DNA from: Pseudobutyrivibrio sp. OR37
GTDB lineage: Bacteria > Bacillota > Clostridia > Lachnospirales > Lachnospiraceae
Reading direction: 5' to 3'
Assembly (NCBI RefSeq): GCF_900113655.1
Contig: NZ_FOQF01000023.1
Coordinates: 1-61,538 of the forward strand
Length of the DNA stretch: 61,538 nucleotides
Below the pieces are notes generated by a model. That model had not been told where the DNA came from. It saw only the letters and a program-made list of their open reading frames with translations, and did no database searches. Numbering within the stretch: position 1 is the stretch's first letter; every line of letters begins with the position of its first letter. Positions 16,797 to 26,054 of this stretch are shown here, piece after piece. The position numbers and the translations under genes are program-made.

Positions 16797-16884
16797 TCAT
16801 CCTGTAGGTAACAAGCTTTAATGTTTCTCAGGCTAAATATTAATTGAGCTAAGAAATATTAGGCTTGTGACCGTAGCAGGATGA
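16797..16884 (+). repeat. long hairpin element with TA/GTAG internal loop, copy 1
   Basis: TCATCCTG (16797-16804) pairs with CAGGATGA (16877-16884). An asymmetric internal loop, TA on the left and GTAG on the right, follows; then GGTAACAAGC (16807-16816) pairs with GCTTGTGACC (16863-16872) with one mismatch, and AATGTTTCT with AGAAATATT. The same architecture and sequence recur at 32670-32808. It sits between a binding-protein gene and its permease gene, a place where stabilising or attenuating hairpins are common. Confidence 0.7.
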
Positions 16885-16914
16885 TTATTTTTCTAAAGCA
16901 GGAGACATAATGTT

Positions 16915-17808
16915 ATGGGAAACAAAAAGAAAATAACTAATCGCCAGAGGAGCGAATTCATCTGGGGATGGCTTTTTATTCTGCCAACTATGGTAGGTCT
17001 AATCGTTCTAAATATCATTCCAATATTTCAAACAATATATCAAAGCTTTTTCAAAACAGGGGATTTTGGAAAAGGAAATATCTTTGTAGGCGGCGCCAAC
17101 TATGTGAAGGTTTTTTCTGACACAGAGGTTTGGCAGGCTCTATGGAACACACTGAAATATGCAGTGGTTGAGGTTCCAATTTCTATTATCATTTCATTAG
17201 TTTTAGCAGTATTTTTAAATGGGAAAATAAAAGGTAAGAGCACCTTCAGAACAATCTTCTTCCTTCCAATGGTAGCAGCACCAGCAGCTATCGCTATGGT
17301 TTGGAGATGGCTTTACAATTCTGAGTTCGGCCTTTTAAATCATATATTACCAGGAAAAACAAACTGGATTTCAAATCCAAAAATCGCAATCTATTCGATT
17401 GCAATCATCGGTATCTGGTCAATCATCGGTTACAACATGGTTCTGTTTTTGGCAGGACTTCAGGAGGTACCAAGGGATTATTACGAGGCAGCTGCAATAG
17501 ATGGGGCAACAGGTGTGCAGCAGTTTTTCAGCCTTACAATTCCTCTTATCTCCCCAACCATCTTTTTCGTTTTGGTGACAAGAGTTATTGCGGCAATGCA
17601 GGTATTCGATGTTATCTACATGGTTATCGACAACAACAATCCAGCGCTTACGAAGACACAGTCACTGGTTTGCCTGTTCTATAAATATTCATTCACACAG
17701 AGTAATAAGGGCTATGGCGCCACAGTAGTAGTGGTACTTCTTGTAGTAATAATGTTCTTTACAGTACTACAGATGATAGGCCAAAAGAAGTGGGTACATT
17801 ATAACTAA
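16915..17808 (+). CDS. sugar ABC transporter permease, MalF/UgpA-like (cluster I)
   Basis: The 297-residue membrane protein has six predicted helices and the CUT1 permease EAA loop (YYEAAAIDGATGVQQFFSLTIPLI), which contacts the shared ATPase. It pairs with the MalG-like permease immediately downstream. No ATP-binding subunit is encoded in the cluster, as is usual for CUT1 importers that share an MsmK-type ATPase. An AGGAG-like site precedes the ATG. Confidence 0.93.
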   Translation: MGNKKKITNRQRSEFIWGWLFILPTMVGLIVLNIIPIFQTIYQSFFKTGDFGKGNIFVGGANYVKVFSDTEVWQALWNTLKYAVVEVPISIIISLVLAVFLNGKIKGKSTFRTIFFLPMVAAPAAIAMVWRWLYNSEFGLLNHILPGKTNWISNPKIAIYSIAIIGIWSIIGYNMVLFLAGLQEVPRDYYEAAAIDGATGVQQFFSLTIPLISPTIFFVLVTRVIAAMQVFDVIYMVIDNNNPALTKTQSLVCLFYKYSFTQSNKGYGATVVVVLLVVIMFFTVLQMIGQKKWVHYN

Positions 17809-17821
17809 AGGGGTGAATGAA

Positions 17822-18643
17822 ATGAGAGATAAAAACAAAGCAATCATATATATCATACTGATAATCATGTCATTTATTATGCTGGTTCCATTTGCATGGA
17901 TGGTGCTTACCGCATTCAAAACAGTAGGCGAATCAACACAGATGGATCCATTCGTAATCATACCTGCACACTGGAGAACAGAAAACTTTGTGAAGGTAGT
18001 GCACAACGTAAATTTTGGAAGATTATATTTTAACACTATCGCAATGATAGCCCTGCGCGTGCTTTGTGCGGTGCTTACATCTACAATCGCAGGCTATGCA
18101 TTTGCAAGACTTCAGTTTAAGGGAAGGGATTTGATGTTTGGATTGGTATTGTTTCAGATGATGATACCATCACAAATTTTCATAATTCCTCAATACGTAA
18201 TGGTAAGTAAATTGGGTTGGACTAATTCACTTTTGGGATTATTGTTCCCAGGATTAGTATCTGCCTTTGGAACATTCCTTTTAAGACAGGCATATTTAGG
18301 CTTGCCAAAGGAGCTTGAGGAGGCAGCAAGATTAGACGGCTGCAACATCGGCCAGACCTTCTTGTTTATCATGGCTCCTCTTACAAAATCATCAATGGTT
18401 GCCCTGGGAATTTTCACAGCGGTATTTGCATATAAGGATTTGATGTGGCCAATGATTGTATGCCCTGATACAAACAAGACCACACTTGCAAGCGCACTAT
18501 CAAAGATGCAGGGACAGTTCTCATCCAACTATCCTGAGCTGATGGCGGCAGCACTTATTGCATGTCTGCCAATGATAGTAATTTACGTAATTTTCCAGAA
18601 GCAATTCATAGAAGGTATAGCCACATCTGGAGGAAAACTTTAG
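17822..18643 (+). CDS. sugar ABC transporter permease, MalG/UgpE-like (cluster I)
   Basis: A 273-residue permease with six helices and the EAA loop LEEAARLDGCNIGQTFLFIMAPL. It completes the importer with the upstream MalF-like subunit. Start ATG 17822 is preferred because AAAGGGG at 17807-17813 lies eight bases upstream; the in-frame GTG at 17813 falls inside that site. The gene is followed 37 bases later by the surface hydrolase gene. Confidence 0.93.
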   Translation: MRDKNKAIIYIILIIMSFIMLVPFAWMVLTAFKTVGESTQMDPFVIIPAHWRTENFVKVVHNVNFGRLYFNTIAMIALRVLCAVLTSTIAGYAFARLQFKGRDLMFGLVLFQMMIPSQIFIIPQYVMVSKLGWTNSLLGLLFPGLVSAFGTFLLRQAYLGLPKELEEAARLDGCNIGQTFLFIMAPLTKSSMVALGIFTAVFAYKDLMWPMIVCPDTNKTTLASALSKMQGQFSSNYPELMAAALIACLPMIVIYVIFQKQFIEGIATSGGKL

Positions 18644-18680
18644 AAGATTATTTAGGAGAATAATAATTGAGGAGGTTGTG

Positions 18681-21600
18681 ATGAAAAACAAATGGGTAAA
18701 AAAAGCGATTGCCCTTGCTTTGGCATCGCAGGTAGTGGCAACAGGGGTGCCAGTACAAGCAGAGGCTGTAGATGAAGTAAAAGAAGTCAAAGAACAGACA
18801 ATCGAAGATGAAGAGGTAGCGAAGGGGGCTACTGAGGAGGAAGAAAAGGAAGAGAAATCCGAGGAAAAATCTGAGGAGAAGAAAGAAGAGGAATCTTCTA
18901 AAAAGGATGAAAAGGAAGAGTCAGCTGAATCTGAAAAGGATTTAGAAGAGGAAGTTAAGGAAGAATCAGAGGACGAGGATTCCGAGGAAGAAGATGAAGA
19001 TGAAGATAAAGATGACAAGGATAAAAAGGACAAGAAAAAGAAGAAGCTGAAAAAGGCTGATGATAAAATCCCAAGTCCTGTATATGCTTATAATTTTGAG
19101 GATGAGGATTCTGTAAAGAACAAGCTTCGCGATGATGCAAGGATTGTAAAGGATGAGCAGAAGGATAGCAGTGTTTTATATTTGCCAGGAAATGGCTCAA
19201 TGGATTTACCAGAGGATTTATTTGCAAAGATTGCAGATAGTGAAAACGGTGAGTTCACAATGTCACTTTGGGTAAATCCTTCATCAGATGCACAGAATTA
19301 TTCAAAGTTTTTCGATGCAAGTAATGCACCAATCGGCGAAACAAATTCAGGAGCAAACTGGTGGAACGATCCTGATTTTGCATTTGCAGCAGGTGGCGGC
19401 GCTTACGATATGACACTTTATGTAGGTAAGCCAAACGAAAGCACAGATGTAAAGACAAAGGTTAAATTTGATAAGCAGCTTACAAGAGATGCTTGGCAGT
19501 ATCTTACAGTTACATTTAAAGAGGATGAATACAAGGTTTATTTAAACGGTAAGAGCCTTGGCTACACAGATGGCGCTGACAACACTAAAAAGGTTGTGGA
19601 TGTGCTTCCAAAGCTACTGGATTCAGACTATCTTAAGACTTTAAAATACGCATCTCTTGGTAAATCATATTACACATCAGATAACGATTTTAAGGGCTAC
19701 ATGGATGATGTAGAGTTTTATGATGTAGCATTATCTGAAGACCAGGTTAAGGAATTGTACAGCACATTCCCAGCTATGAAAAAGCCAGTATCACGTGGCA
19801 CGCTGGATATCGATATGAGTGCAAAGACAGGTCCTGTAAAGCACGGTGCAACAGGCTATCTTTACGGTGTAGGTGAAGATAACGTTCCTAGCGTAAATCT
19901 TCAAACAGCCATCAAGCCATACATGTGCGAGCAGAAGCCAGCAGAGGGCTTGCAGCATCCAAACGGTGACGTGCTTATCATGGCAGACACCTTCTTAGAG
20001 GCAGGTGGTGATTCAATCCAAATCGCATGCCCTGATATCTATGCAAACTGGCCATACGAATATGAAGGAATGGATGAATATTGCGAAAAGCTTCAAACAA
20101 TGGTTAAGCAAACCAAGGAAGCAGGCCTTAGTGATGTGGCAGTATATGTTCTATTCAACGAGCCAGAAGGAAACTGGTTCAACGAAATCTGGAGCAATGA
20201 CATGTCAAAGTTTGATGCAGCATGGCTCAAGGCTTATAAGGCTGTAAAGGAAATCGACAAGGATGCCAAGGTGGCAGGTCCAAACTTCTGCTGCTATCAG
20301 GCTAGACAGTTAGAAACCTACATGCAGTTCTGTGCTGAAAATGATTGCATCCCTTATCAGATTTCATGGCATGTACTTAACAACGATTTGTACAATAACT
20401 TCCATAATAATGTGGTTCACTATAGAGACCTTGAAAAGAAATACTGGATTGAGCCAGGGCTTATCACAGAGCCAAGAGAAATCGTTATCAACGAGTATGC
20501 CGATTTCACACACCTTGGAGTACCAGGTGCTCTTGCAAGATGGATTGGTCTTTTCGAGGATGAAAAAGTAACAGCTTGTCTTGCATACTGGCACATTTCT
20601 AACAACCTTAGCGATTTGGCAGCAGACAACAACGAGCCAAACGGTGCATGGTGGTTGTACAAATGGTATGGTGAGCTTTCTGGTGAGACAGTAAACATTG
20701 ATGTATCAGGCCTTCCACAGACACAGTTCTATGGTGTTGCATCAGTGGACAGCAACAAGAAATCTTCAAACGTAATCTTCGGTGGCGCAGAGAATGCTGT
20801 ATTGAATCTTAACAATATCGACAAGAGCATTTTCGGTGACAAGATTGAAGTTAAATTTGAATGTACTGATTGGACAGGTATTAATGGTGCAGCAGTAGCT
20901 CCTACATATATGAAGAAGGAAGTATACGAAGTAGGTGAGGACGGAAGCTGCCAGATTAAGATGGACGAATTAGTTGCAGCGGCAGCTTACAATCTTACAA
21001 TCACACCAGCTGATGCTGATGCCGAAGTTGGTTTAGTAGAAAATGGTCCTTGGAAGAAGACATACGAAGGCGAGGAAGCAGAGCTTACAGGCGGCGCAAG
21101 AGAGGCTGGAAAGAACCAAAGCTTTGCATGCTCAGGCATTGGTCAGGCACAGGGACTTGATAGCGAAAGCGCAAAGGCTACCTTCAAGGTAGATGTTCCA
21201 GAGGATGGCTACTATAGATTTGACATGGTTTATGGTGCCGGTACAGGCAACAACACCTACAACACAGCAGCAAATGATCCAAAGAATGCGATTCAGAAGC
21301 TATTTGTAGATGGTGAGTACAAGACAGATATGTATCTTCAGAATACTCTTACATTCTACATGTCAGGATTACATACAGAATATGTATATCTTACAAAGGG
21401 TGCACATGATATTTCTGTAAGCGGTACAGATAGCGAAGGTAAAGCATCAATCGACTGCGTATATCTTACATTTGTTGGTGATGAAAATGCGCTTTACAAT
21501 GACAAGAATGTAAAAACTTACGAGGCAGAGCTTAGCGATTACAACATCCTTGGCAGCCAGACAGCAACAACAGTACGTACAGCAAACGATGTAAATGGCT

Positions 21601-22958
21601 ATACAGGTGCAGGCTATGCAGTAGGCCTTGACACATCAGTTAAGAATGGTGGTGGTATCCGTTTCATCACATTTGCAAAGGAAAACGGAACCTACAAGCT
21701 TTCAGTTAAATACAATGGAAGCGACGCTGCAGAAATCGGCGTGTATGTAAACAACTCTAACAAGACTTTAGATAGAAAGGTTGATACTCTTAAGGCAGCA
21801 GCAACTGGTAGCGAATGGAGCACAGTTACTACAGATGTATTCTTAGAGCGTGGTATTAACATCATCGACCTTGATGCAACTAGTGCAGCACTTGCTGTAG
21901 ATAACCTTACAATCGAAAAGGTCGATAACAAAAATATCACAGCTATTGAAGCTGAGGATTGCAAGCTTATTGGTGATGTAACAGTAGCAGAAAATCCAGC
22001 AGCTTCAGGTGGAAAATTTGTAAACGAAATCCTTGCATCAAAGGATGGAAAGAATGCACTTGAAATCGAGTACAATGCTCCAAGTGCTGGCAAGTATGAG
22101 CTTGTTGTATATCAGTCAAACAAAGAGTTATTTGGTAGCCACGCATACAATGCTCAGATGATTGATAGATTCATCACATTAGATGTAAATGGCAAGGATG
22201 AAAAGACTGTATACTTCAGAAATACATACAGTGTAGATTCTTTCAGAAGCCAGTGCGTAGCACTTGACCTTAAGGCAGGAAAGAACGTTATCAAGATTTA
22301 CAATAACGATTATCGTCATCATAAGAATGGTGTAAATGGTGTAAACACTTGCGTTAACTACACACCAAATCTGGATAAGTTCGAGTTTGTTCAGGTATCA
22401 AAGACAGCAGAGCCTGAGGAACCTAAGCCAGAGAATCCAGGCACAGACAAGCCACAGCCATCTAAGCCAAGCAACCCATCACAGCCTAGCCAGCCATCTG
22501 GCGGTAATGGCGGAAGCTCATCTTCTAATGGAAGCAACCAGGCAAGCAGTGGCACAAAGACAATCGCTGAAGCTAACGTTCCAGCAGCAGGCCCAGCAGT
22601 ATCAGGTTCTACATCAGCTCAAGCAGGTAAGAATAATACCGCAGCTTCTGTAGCTCCTAAGAAATCTGCTTCAACAAACGCAGCTAAACCAAAGACTGCA
22701 GAGGCAGCCGATGAGGAAACAGAGGTTGAAGAAACAGAGGAAGTAGAAATCAAGGATGAAGCAGCACCACAGGCAGTAGATGAAAAGGCAGATGAAACTA
22801 GTGATGATTCTGTAGAAATCCAGGAAGAAGAAACTCCTACAGCAGTAGAGGAAAGCTCTAATTCAGGATTACTTGCAGGAATCATCATAGTAGCAATCCT
22901 TGCAGCTGGCGCAGCAGTCACATTCCTATTGAAAAAAGGAAAATTAAATATCAAGTAA
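18681..22958 (+). CDS. large membrane-anchored glycoside hydrolase, clan GH-A, GH39-like (cluster I)
   Basis: A 1425-residue surface protein. Order: signal peptide (1-29); very acidic Glu/Lys/Asp-rich stretch (about 30-130); LamG-like beta-sandwich (about 130-365); catalytic barrel (about 375-690) with LFNEPEGNW (Glu494, likely acid/base) and VINEYADF (Glu605, likely nucleophile); two or three CBM35/CBM6-like modules (about 790-1240, with YEAELSDY and IEAEDCKL); Pro/Ser then acidic linker (1245-1390); terminal membrane helix and KKGKLNIK tail. There is no LPXTG. The NEP/NEY pair marks clan GH-A; GH39 is the closest fit I can suggest. GGAGG before ATG 18681. It probably trims an extracellular glycan to feed the importer. 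Confidence 0.8.
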   Translation: MKNKWVKKAIALALASQVVATGVPVQAEAVDEVKEVKEQTIEDEEVAKGATEEEEKEEKSEEKSEEKKEEESSKKDEKEESAESEKDLEEEVKEESEDEDSEEEDEDEDKDDKDKKDKKKKKLKKADDKIPSPVYAYNFEDEDSVKNKLRDDARIVKDEQKDSSVLYLPGNGSMDLPEDLFAKIADSENGEFTMSLWVNPSSDAQNYSKFFDASNAPIGETNSGANWWNDPDFAFAAGGGAYDMTLYVGKPNESTDVKTKVKFDKQLTRDAWQYLTVTFKEDEYKVYLNGKSLGYTDGADNTKKVVDVLPKLLDSDYLKTLKYASLGKSYYTSDNDFKGYMDDVEFYDVALSEDQVKELYSTFPAMKKPVSRGTLDIDMSAKTGPVKHGATGYLYGVGEDNVPSVNLQTAIKPYMCEQKPAEGLQHPNGDVLIMADTFLEAGGDSIQIACPDIYANWPYEYEGMDEYCEKLQTMVKQTKEAGLSDVAVYVLFNEPEGNWFNEIWSNDMSKFDAAWLKAYKAVKEIDKDAKVAGPNFCCYQARQLETYMQFCAENDCIPYQISWHVLNNDLYNNFHNNVVHYRDLEKKYWIEPGLITEPREIVINEYADFTHLGVPGALARWIGLFEDEKVTACLAYWHISNNLSDLAADNNEPNGAWWLYKWYGELSGETVNIDVSGLPQTQFYGVASVDSNKKSSNVIFGGAENAVLNLNNIDKSIFGDKIEVKFECTDWTGINGAAVAPTYMKKEVYEVGEDGSCQIKMDELVAAAAYNLTITPADADAEVGLVENGPWKKTYEGEEAELTGGAREAGKNQSFACSGIGQAQGLDSESAKATFKVDVPEDGYYRFDMVYGAGTGNNTYNTAANDPKNAIQKLFVDGEYKTDMYLQNTLTFYMSGLHTEYVYLTKGAHDISVSGTDSEGKASIDCVYLTFVGDENALYNDKNVKTYEAELSDYNILGSQTATTVRTANDVNGYTGAGYAVGLDTSVKNGGGIRFITFAKENGTYKLSVKYNGSDAAEIGVYVNNSNKTLDRKVDTLKAAATGSEWSTVTTDVFLERGINIIDLDATSAALAVDNLTIEKVDNKNITAIEAEDCKLIGDVTVAENPAASGGKFVNEILASKDGKNALEIEYNAPSAGKYELVVYQSNKELFGSHAYNAQMIDRFITLDVNGKDEKTVYFRNTYSVDSFRSQCVALDLKAGKNVIKIYNNDYRHHKNGVNGVNTCVNYTPNLDKFEFVQVSKTAEPEEPKPENPGTDKPQPSKPSNPSQPSQPSGGNGGSSSSNGSNQASSGTKTIAEANVPAAGPAVSGSTSAQAGKNNTAASVAPKKSASTNAAKPKTAEAADEETEVEETEEVEIKDEAAPQAVDEKADETSDDSVEIQEEETPTAVEESSNSGLLAGIIIVAILAAGAAVTFLLKKGKLNIK

Positions 22959-22965
22959 TATGATG

Positions 22966-22992
22966 ACTCCCAGCTTCGGCTGGGAGTTTTTG
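22966..22992 (+). terminator. rho-independent terminator ending cluster I
   Basis: ACTCCCAGC (22966-22974), loop TTCG, GCTGGGAGT (22979-22987), followed by T residues. The UUCG tetraloop makes it especially stable. Confidence 0.92.
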
Positions 22993-22999
22993 GGTAAAT

Positions 23000-23028
23000 T
23001 TGCGCAAATCGTAAAATCCATATATAAT
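23000..23028 (+). promoter_or_regulatory. predicted promoter of the alanine symporter gene
   Basis: TTGCGC (23000-23005), 17 bases, TATAAT (23023-23028), directly after the cluster I terminator. Confidence 0.6.
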
Positions 23029-23059
23029 AGCTCAGTATGTTTTTAGAATGGAGTTATTT

Positions 23060-24469
23060 ATGTTATTAGATTTACTTACAAAGATTGATGATGTGATGTA
23101 TTATCCAATCCTTATTATTGTTATGGGTGTTGCAGGATTATATTTCACATTTAGAACCAGATTTGTTCAGATTAGACTTTTTAGAGAAGCCTGCAGGCTT
23201 GTAATGGAAAAGCCAGAGGACAAGGCTCATGTATCATCCTTTCAGGCGCTGATGGTGTCTACAGCATCGCGAGTTGGAACAGGAAATATCGTAGGTGTAT
23301 CTACTGCTATTTGTATCGGTGGCCCAGGTGCCATGTTTTGGATGTGGATTATGTGTATCATCGGCGCAGCCAGTGCTTTTGTTGAAAGTACATTAGCGCA
23401 GATTTATAAGCAGAAGGAAGATGATGGCAGCTGCTATGGTGGTCCTGCTTACTATATAGAGAAGGCGCTTCATGCACCATGGTTATCTGTGTTGTTTTGC
23501 ATCTTTTTGATTTCTACTTATGCATTTGGATTCAATTTGCTTTGCTCATATAATCTACAGTCTTCATTTGCTGCATATAGCTTTTATGATCCAAAGCTTA
23601 CACCAATCATTGTAGGAGCTGTAATCGCTGTATTAGTAGGAGCATGCATCTTAAGCGGAGGCAAAAGAATTATTAAGCTGACAGAGGTGTTGGTTCCATT
23701 TATGGGAATAGCCTACGTGGTAGTTGCTATAATAGTTATTCTTGTAAACATCACTAATGTGCCAGCAATGTTTGCAGTAATCTTTAAGAATGCATTTGAT
23801 TTTAAATCAATCTTCGGTGGTGTTTCAGGTTCATGCTTAATCTACGGAATCAAAAGAGGATTGTATTCAAACGAAGCAGGTGTAGGTTCAGCTCCAAATG
23901 CTTCGGCATCAGCAAATGTTACTCATCCTGTAAAGCAGGGATTGGTACAGACAGTATCCGTTTACATTGATACAATCTTACTTTGTACTGCAACAGGACT
24001 TATGTGTTTAAGCTCTGGTGTTGCACCATCTGAGGAAGTAAGCGGAATCCTTTACGTGCAAAAGGCTATATCTACAGTGTTTGGACATTTTGGTCCAGCA
24101 TTTATCACTGTTGCAATGATTCTTTTTGCATTCACAACATTACTTGGAAATCTTTACTATGTAGATAATGCTTTGATTTATCTCAACGGGAAAAAGAACC
24201 CAAGTGCTAAATTCATGGTCATCTTCAGATTATGCTGCGTAGCAGTCATTTTCTTCGGAGCAATCATTTCCATGGATACAGCCTGGGCTGCAGCAGATAT
24301 CACTATGGGACTTATGACAATCATCAACCTCCCATGCTGTGCCCTTTTGTACGGAGTAGTCAACAAGACCTTAAAAGACTACGAAAAGCAAAAGAAGGAA
24401 GGCAAGAACCCTGTATTTACAGGAAGCCATGTTGGACTAAAGGAAGATGAAATAAGCTTCTGGAAATAA
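23060..24469 (+). CDS. alanine/glycine:cation symporter (AGCS family)
   Basis: A 469-residue sodium-coupled amino acid carrier with about ten to eleven helices. Family marks are FQALMVSTASRVGTGNIVG near the N-terminus, GGPGAMFWMW, the SNEAGVGSAPNASASA motif, and YVDNALIYLNGK. The sodium site is formed by conserved helices of this family. ATG 23060 has GGAG six bases upstream; an upstream in-frame ATG at 23048 lacks a site and would itself contain it. The gene is isolated between two nearly identical terminators, so it is a single-gene unit. Confidence 0.92.
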   Translation: MLLDLLTKIDDVMYYPILIIVMGVAGLYFTFRTRFVQIRLFREACRLVMEKPEDKAHVSSFQALMVSTASRVGTGNIVGVSTAICIGGPGAMFWMWIMCIIGAASAFVESTLAQIYKQKEDDGSCYGGPAYYIEKALHAPWLSVLFCIFLISTYAFGFNLLCSYNLQSSFAAYSFYDPKLTPIIVGAVIAVLVGACILSGGKRIIKLTEVLVPFMGIAYVVVAIIVILVNITNVPAMFAVIFKNAFDFKSIFGGVSGSCLIYGIKRGLYSNEAGVGSAPNASASANVTHPVKQGLVQTVSVYIDTILLCTATGLMCLSSGVAPSEEVSGILYVQKAISTVFGHFGPAFITVAMILFAFTTLLGNLYYVDNALIYLNGKKNPSAKFMVIFRLCCVAVIFFGAIISMDTAWAAADITMGLMTIINLPCCALLYGVVNKTLKDYEKQKKEGKNPVFTGSHVGLKEDEISFWK

Positions 24470-24485
24470 AATCAATATGTATAGA

Positions 24486-24521
24486 TTCTTGCTGACAATT
24501 TCCTTGTTTGGTCAGCAAGAA
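24486..24521 (+). repeat. 11-bp hairpin after the symporter gene
   Basis: TTCTTGCTGAC (24486-24496) pairs with GTCAGCAAGAA (24511-24521). No T-run follows, so it may protect the 3' end rather than terminate; a clear terminator lies 14 bases further on. Confidence 0.6.
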
Positions 24522-24534
24522 GTCATGTACAAAA

Positions 24535-24561
24535 ACTCCCAGCCTGTGCTGGGAGTTTTTG
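24535..24561. terminator. bidirectional rho-independent terminator
   Basis: ACTCCCAGC (24535-24543), loop CTGT, GCTGGGAGT (24548-24556), with A-run before and T-run after. Its stem is identical to the terminator at 22966-22987. Confidence 0.9.
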
Positions 24562-24716
24562 CATGTCCTGCAAAACATAGTGCTTTAGCATCTTTCGTAA
24601 TAGGAAAATAATTACTATACAAACTAGAAAACTAATATGTTAAAATATCTCTAACCAAATCTTATAATCTGAGTAACAAAATTGCTATTCATAGATAAAT
24701 TCGGGAGGCTTAGATT

Positions 24717-26054
24717 ATGGGAGAGACAAAAACAGTAGGCTACAAAGATATATTAAAGATAGCTAATTGCAGGAAGCTATTGTTTTCAAATTTTATTAAC
24801 AGATTTGGAGATTCAATAGATGCTATAGCATTTACATGGCTGGTGTATCAGTTGACAGGTAGCGCAACCTGGTCAGCAATTATCTTTGGACTTAATCAGC
24901 TACCAGGAATAGTTGTGCTTCCACTGGCTGGAGCATGGGTAGAGGGCAAGAACAAGAAAAAGATTATCGTATATACGGATTTGCTTCGCGGGCTAGTGAT
25001 AGCTGGATTTGTAGTTTTGTATTATCTGCATTTGGTTAATCCTTTTATCATGGCAGGGTTTACACTGCTAATCACTGCAATCGAATCTATTAATGAATCT
25101 GCAGCAGGCGCTTTTGTGCCAGAGATAGTTCAGGGTGATTATTACACTATCATGCAGAGCATGAAGATGACAGTGGCTCAGGTGGTTAATTTAATAGGAA
25201 TGGCACTTGGTGGAGTTATTATCGCAGCATTTGGTGTAGGCACAGCGATGCTTATAGATGTGGCAACATTCTTTATTGGAGCTTTCATTATTATATTAAT
25301 AGATTATAGTAAGTGTAAGCTTCAGAGTGCTAGTATCAATGAACAGGACTATATGACCAAGCTCAAAGAAGGCTTTAAATATATTAAGGGAAATACTACA
25401 GTCATTTATTTCTGTATACTCGCAGTACTATTGAACTTTGTGCTTTCACCAGTCAGTGCATTGTTAACACCACTTGTATCTAGTGTATATATGAAGGATG
25501 CAGATTTTTTAAGCATTATTATGGTCGGACAGTGGGGCGGCGCGATTATTGCATCACTTATTTTGCCAAAGCTTGTATCTAAGATTTCTTTTGATGGGGC
25601 TGTGGGAGCCCTTGGTGCGATTGCGGGAATTGGAGTTATTATACTATCTAGAGGTGCGTTAGTAAAAGAAAGCATGATTTTTTCAATAGCTCTTGGGTTA
25701 GGTAGCATGTTTGTAATGGGAGTAAGCTTGTCTTTATTGTCAGGATTATTAAGCGTTGAGTTTGTGAAGAAGGTGGATCCTGATTATATGGCAAGATGTA
25801 GTGGCGCATTTAATGCAGTTGCAACAGCATCACTGCCACTTGGAGCATTTTTGGTAACAGTTGTTACAGTAAAGCTTAATGCTGATTCGATACTTTTATA
25901 TACAGGAGTGCTAGGTATATTAATCTTTGGCGGAATCTACTTTGCGAAAAAAGCAAATATGGGCAAGGAGAAGAATATAGATGCAAAACAATCTATCAGA
26001 GAACATCAGAGCAAACAGGAAGCGGATGCTTCTTACCCAGGAGCAGCTGGCTGA
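24717..26054 (+). CDS. MFS exporter, MefA/MFS_3-like
   Basis: A 445-residue major facilitator protein with twelve helices. The opening SNFINRFGDSIDAIAFTWLVYQLTGS, split here as an N-terminal RFGDSIDAIAFTWLVY motif, and LPGIVVLPLAGAWVEGKNKKK are typical of the MFS_3 exporters (macrolide efflux, enterobactin exporter). Substrate is unknown. GGGAGG precedes the ATG. Its last 25 codons are read in a second frame as the start of the XRE/TPR regulator (74-base overlap), so expression of the two is probably linked. Confidence 0.85.
   Translation: MGETKTVGYKDILKIANCRKLLFSNFINRFGDSIDAIAFTWLVYQLTGSATWSAIIFGLNQLPGIVVLPLAGAWVEGKNKKKIIVYTDLLRGLVIAGFVVLYYLHLVNPFIMAGFTLLITAIESINESAAGAFVPEIVQGDYYTIMQSMKMTVAQVVNLIGMALGGVIIAAFGVGTAMLIDVATFFIGAFIIILIDYSKCKLQSASINEQDYMTKLKEGFKYIKGNTTVIYFCILAVLLNFVLSPVSALLTPLVSSVYMKDADFLSIIMVGQWGGAIIASLILPKLVSKISFDGAVGALGAIAGIGVIILSRGALVKESMIFSIALGLGSMFVMGVSLSLLSGLLSVEFVKKVDPDYMARCSGAFNAVATASLPLGAFLVTVVTVKLNADSILLYTGVLGILIFGGIYFAKKANMGKEKNIDAKQSIREHQSKQEADASYPGAAG

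Noticed and set aside
18521-19033. Serine-rich open frame on the minus strand opposite the surface hydrolase start
   Set aside because: It is the complement of the Glu/Lys-rich stretch (GAA/GAG read as TTC/CTC and TCT), has no ribosome site and no sensible domain.
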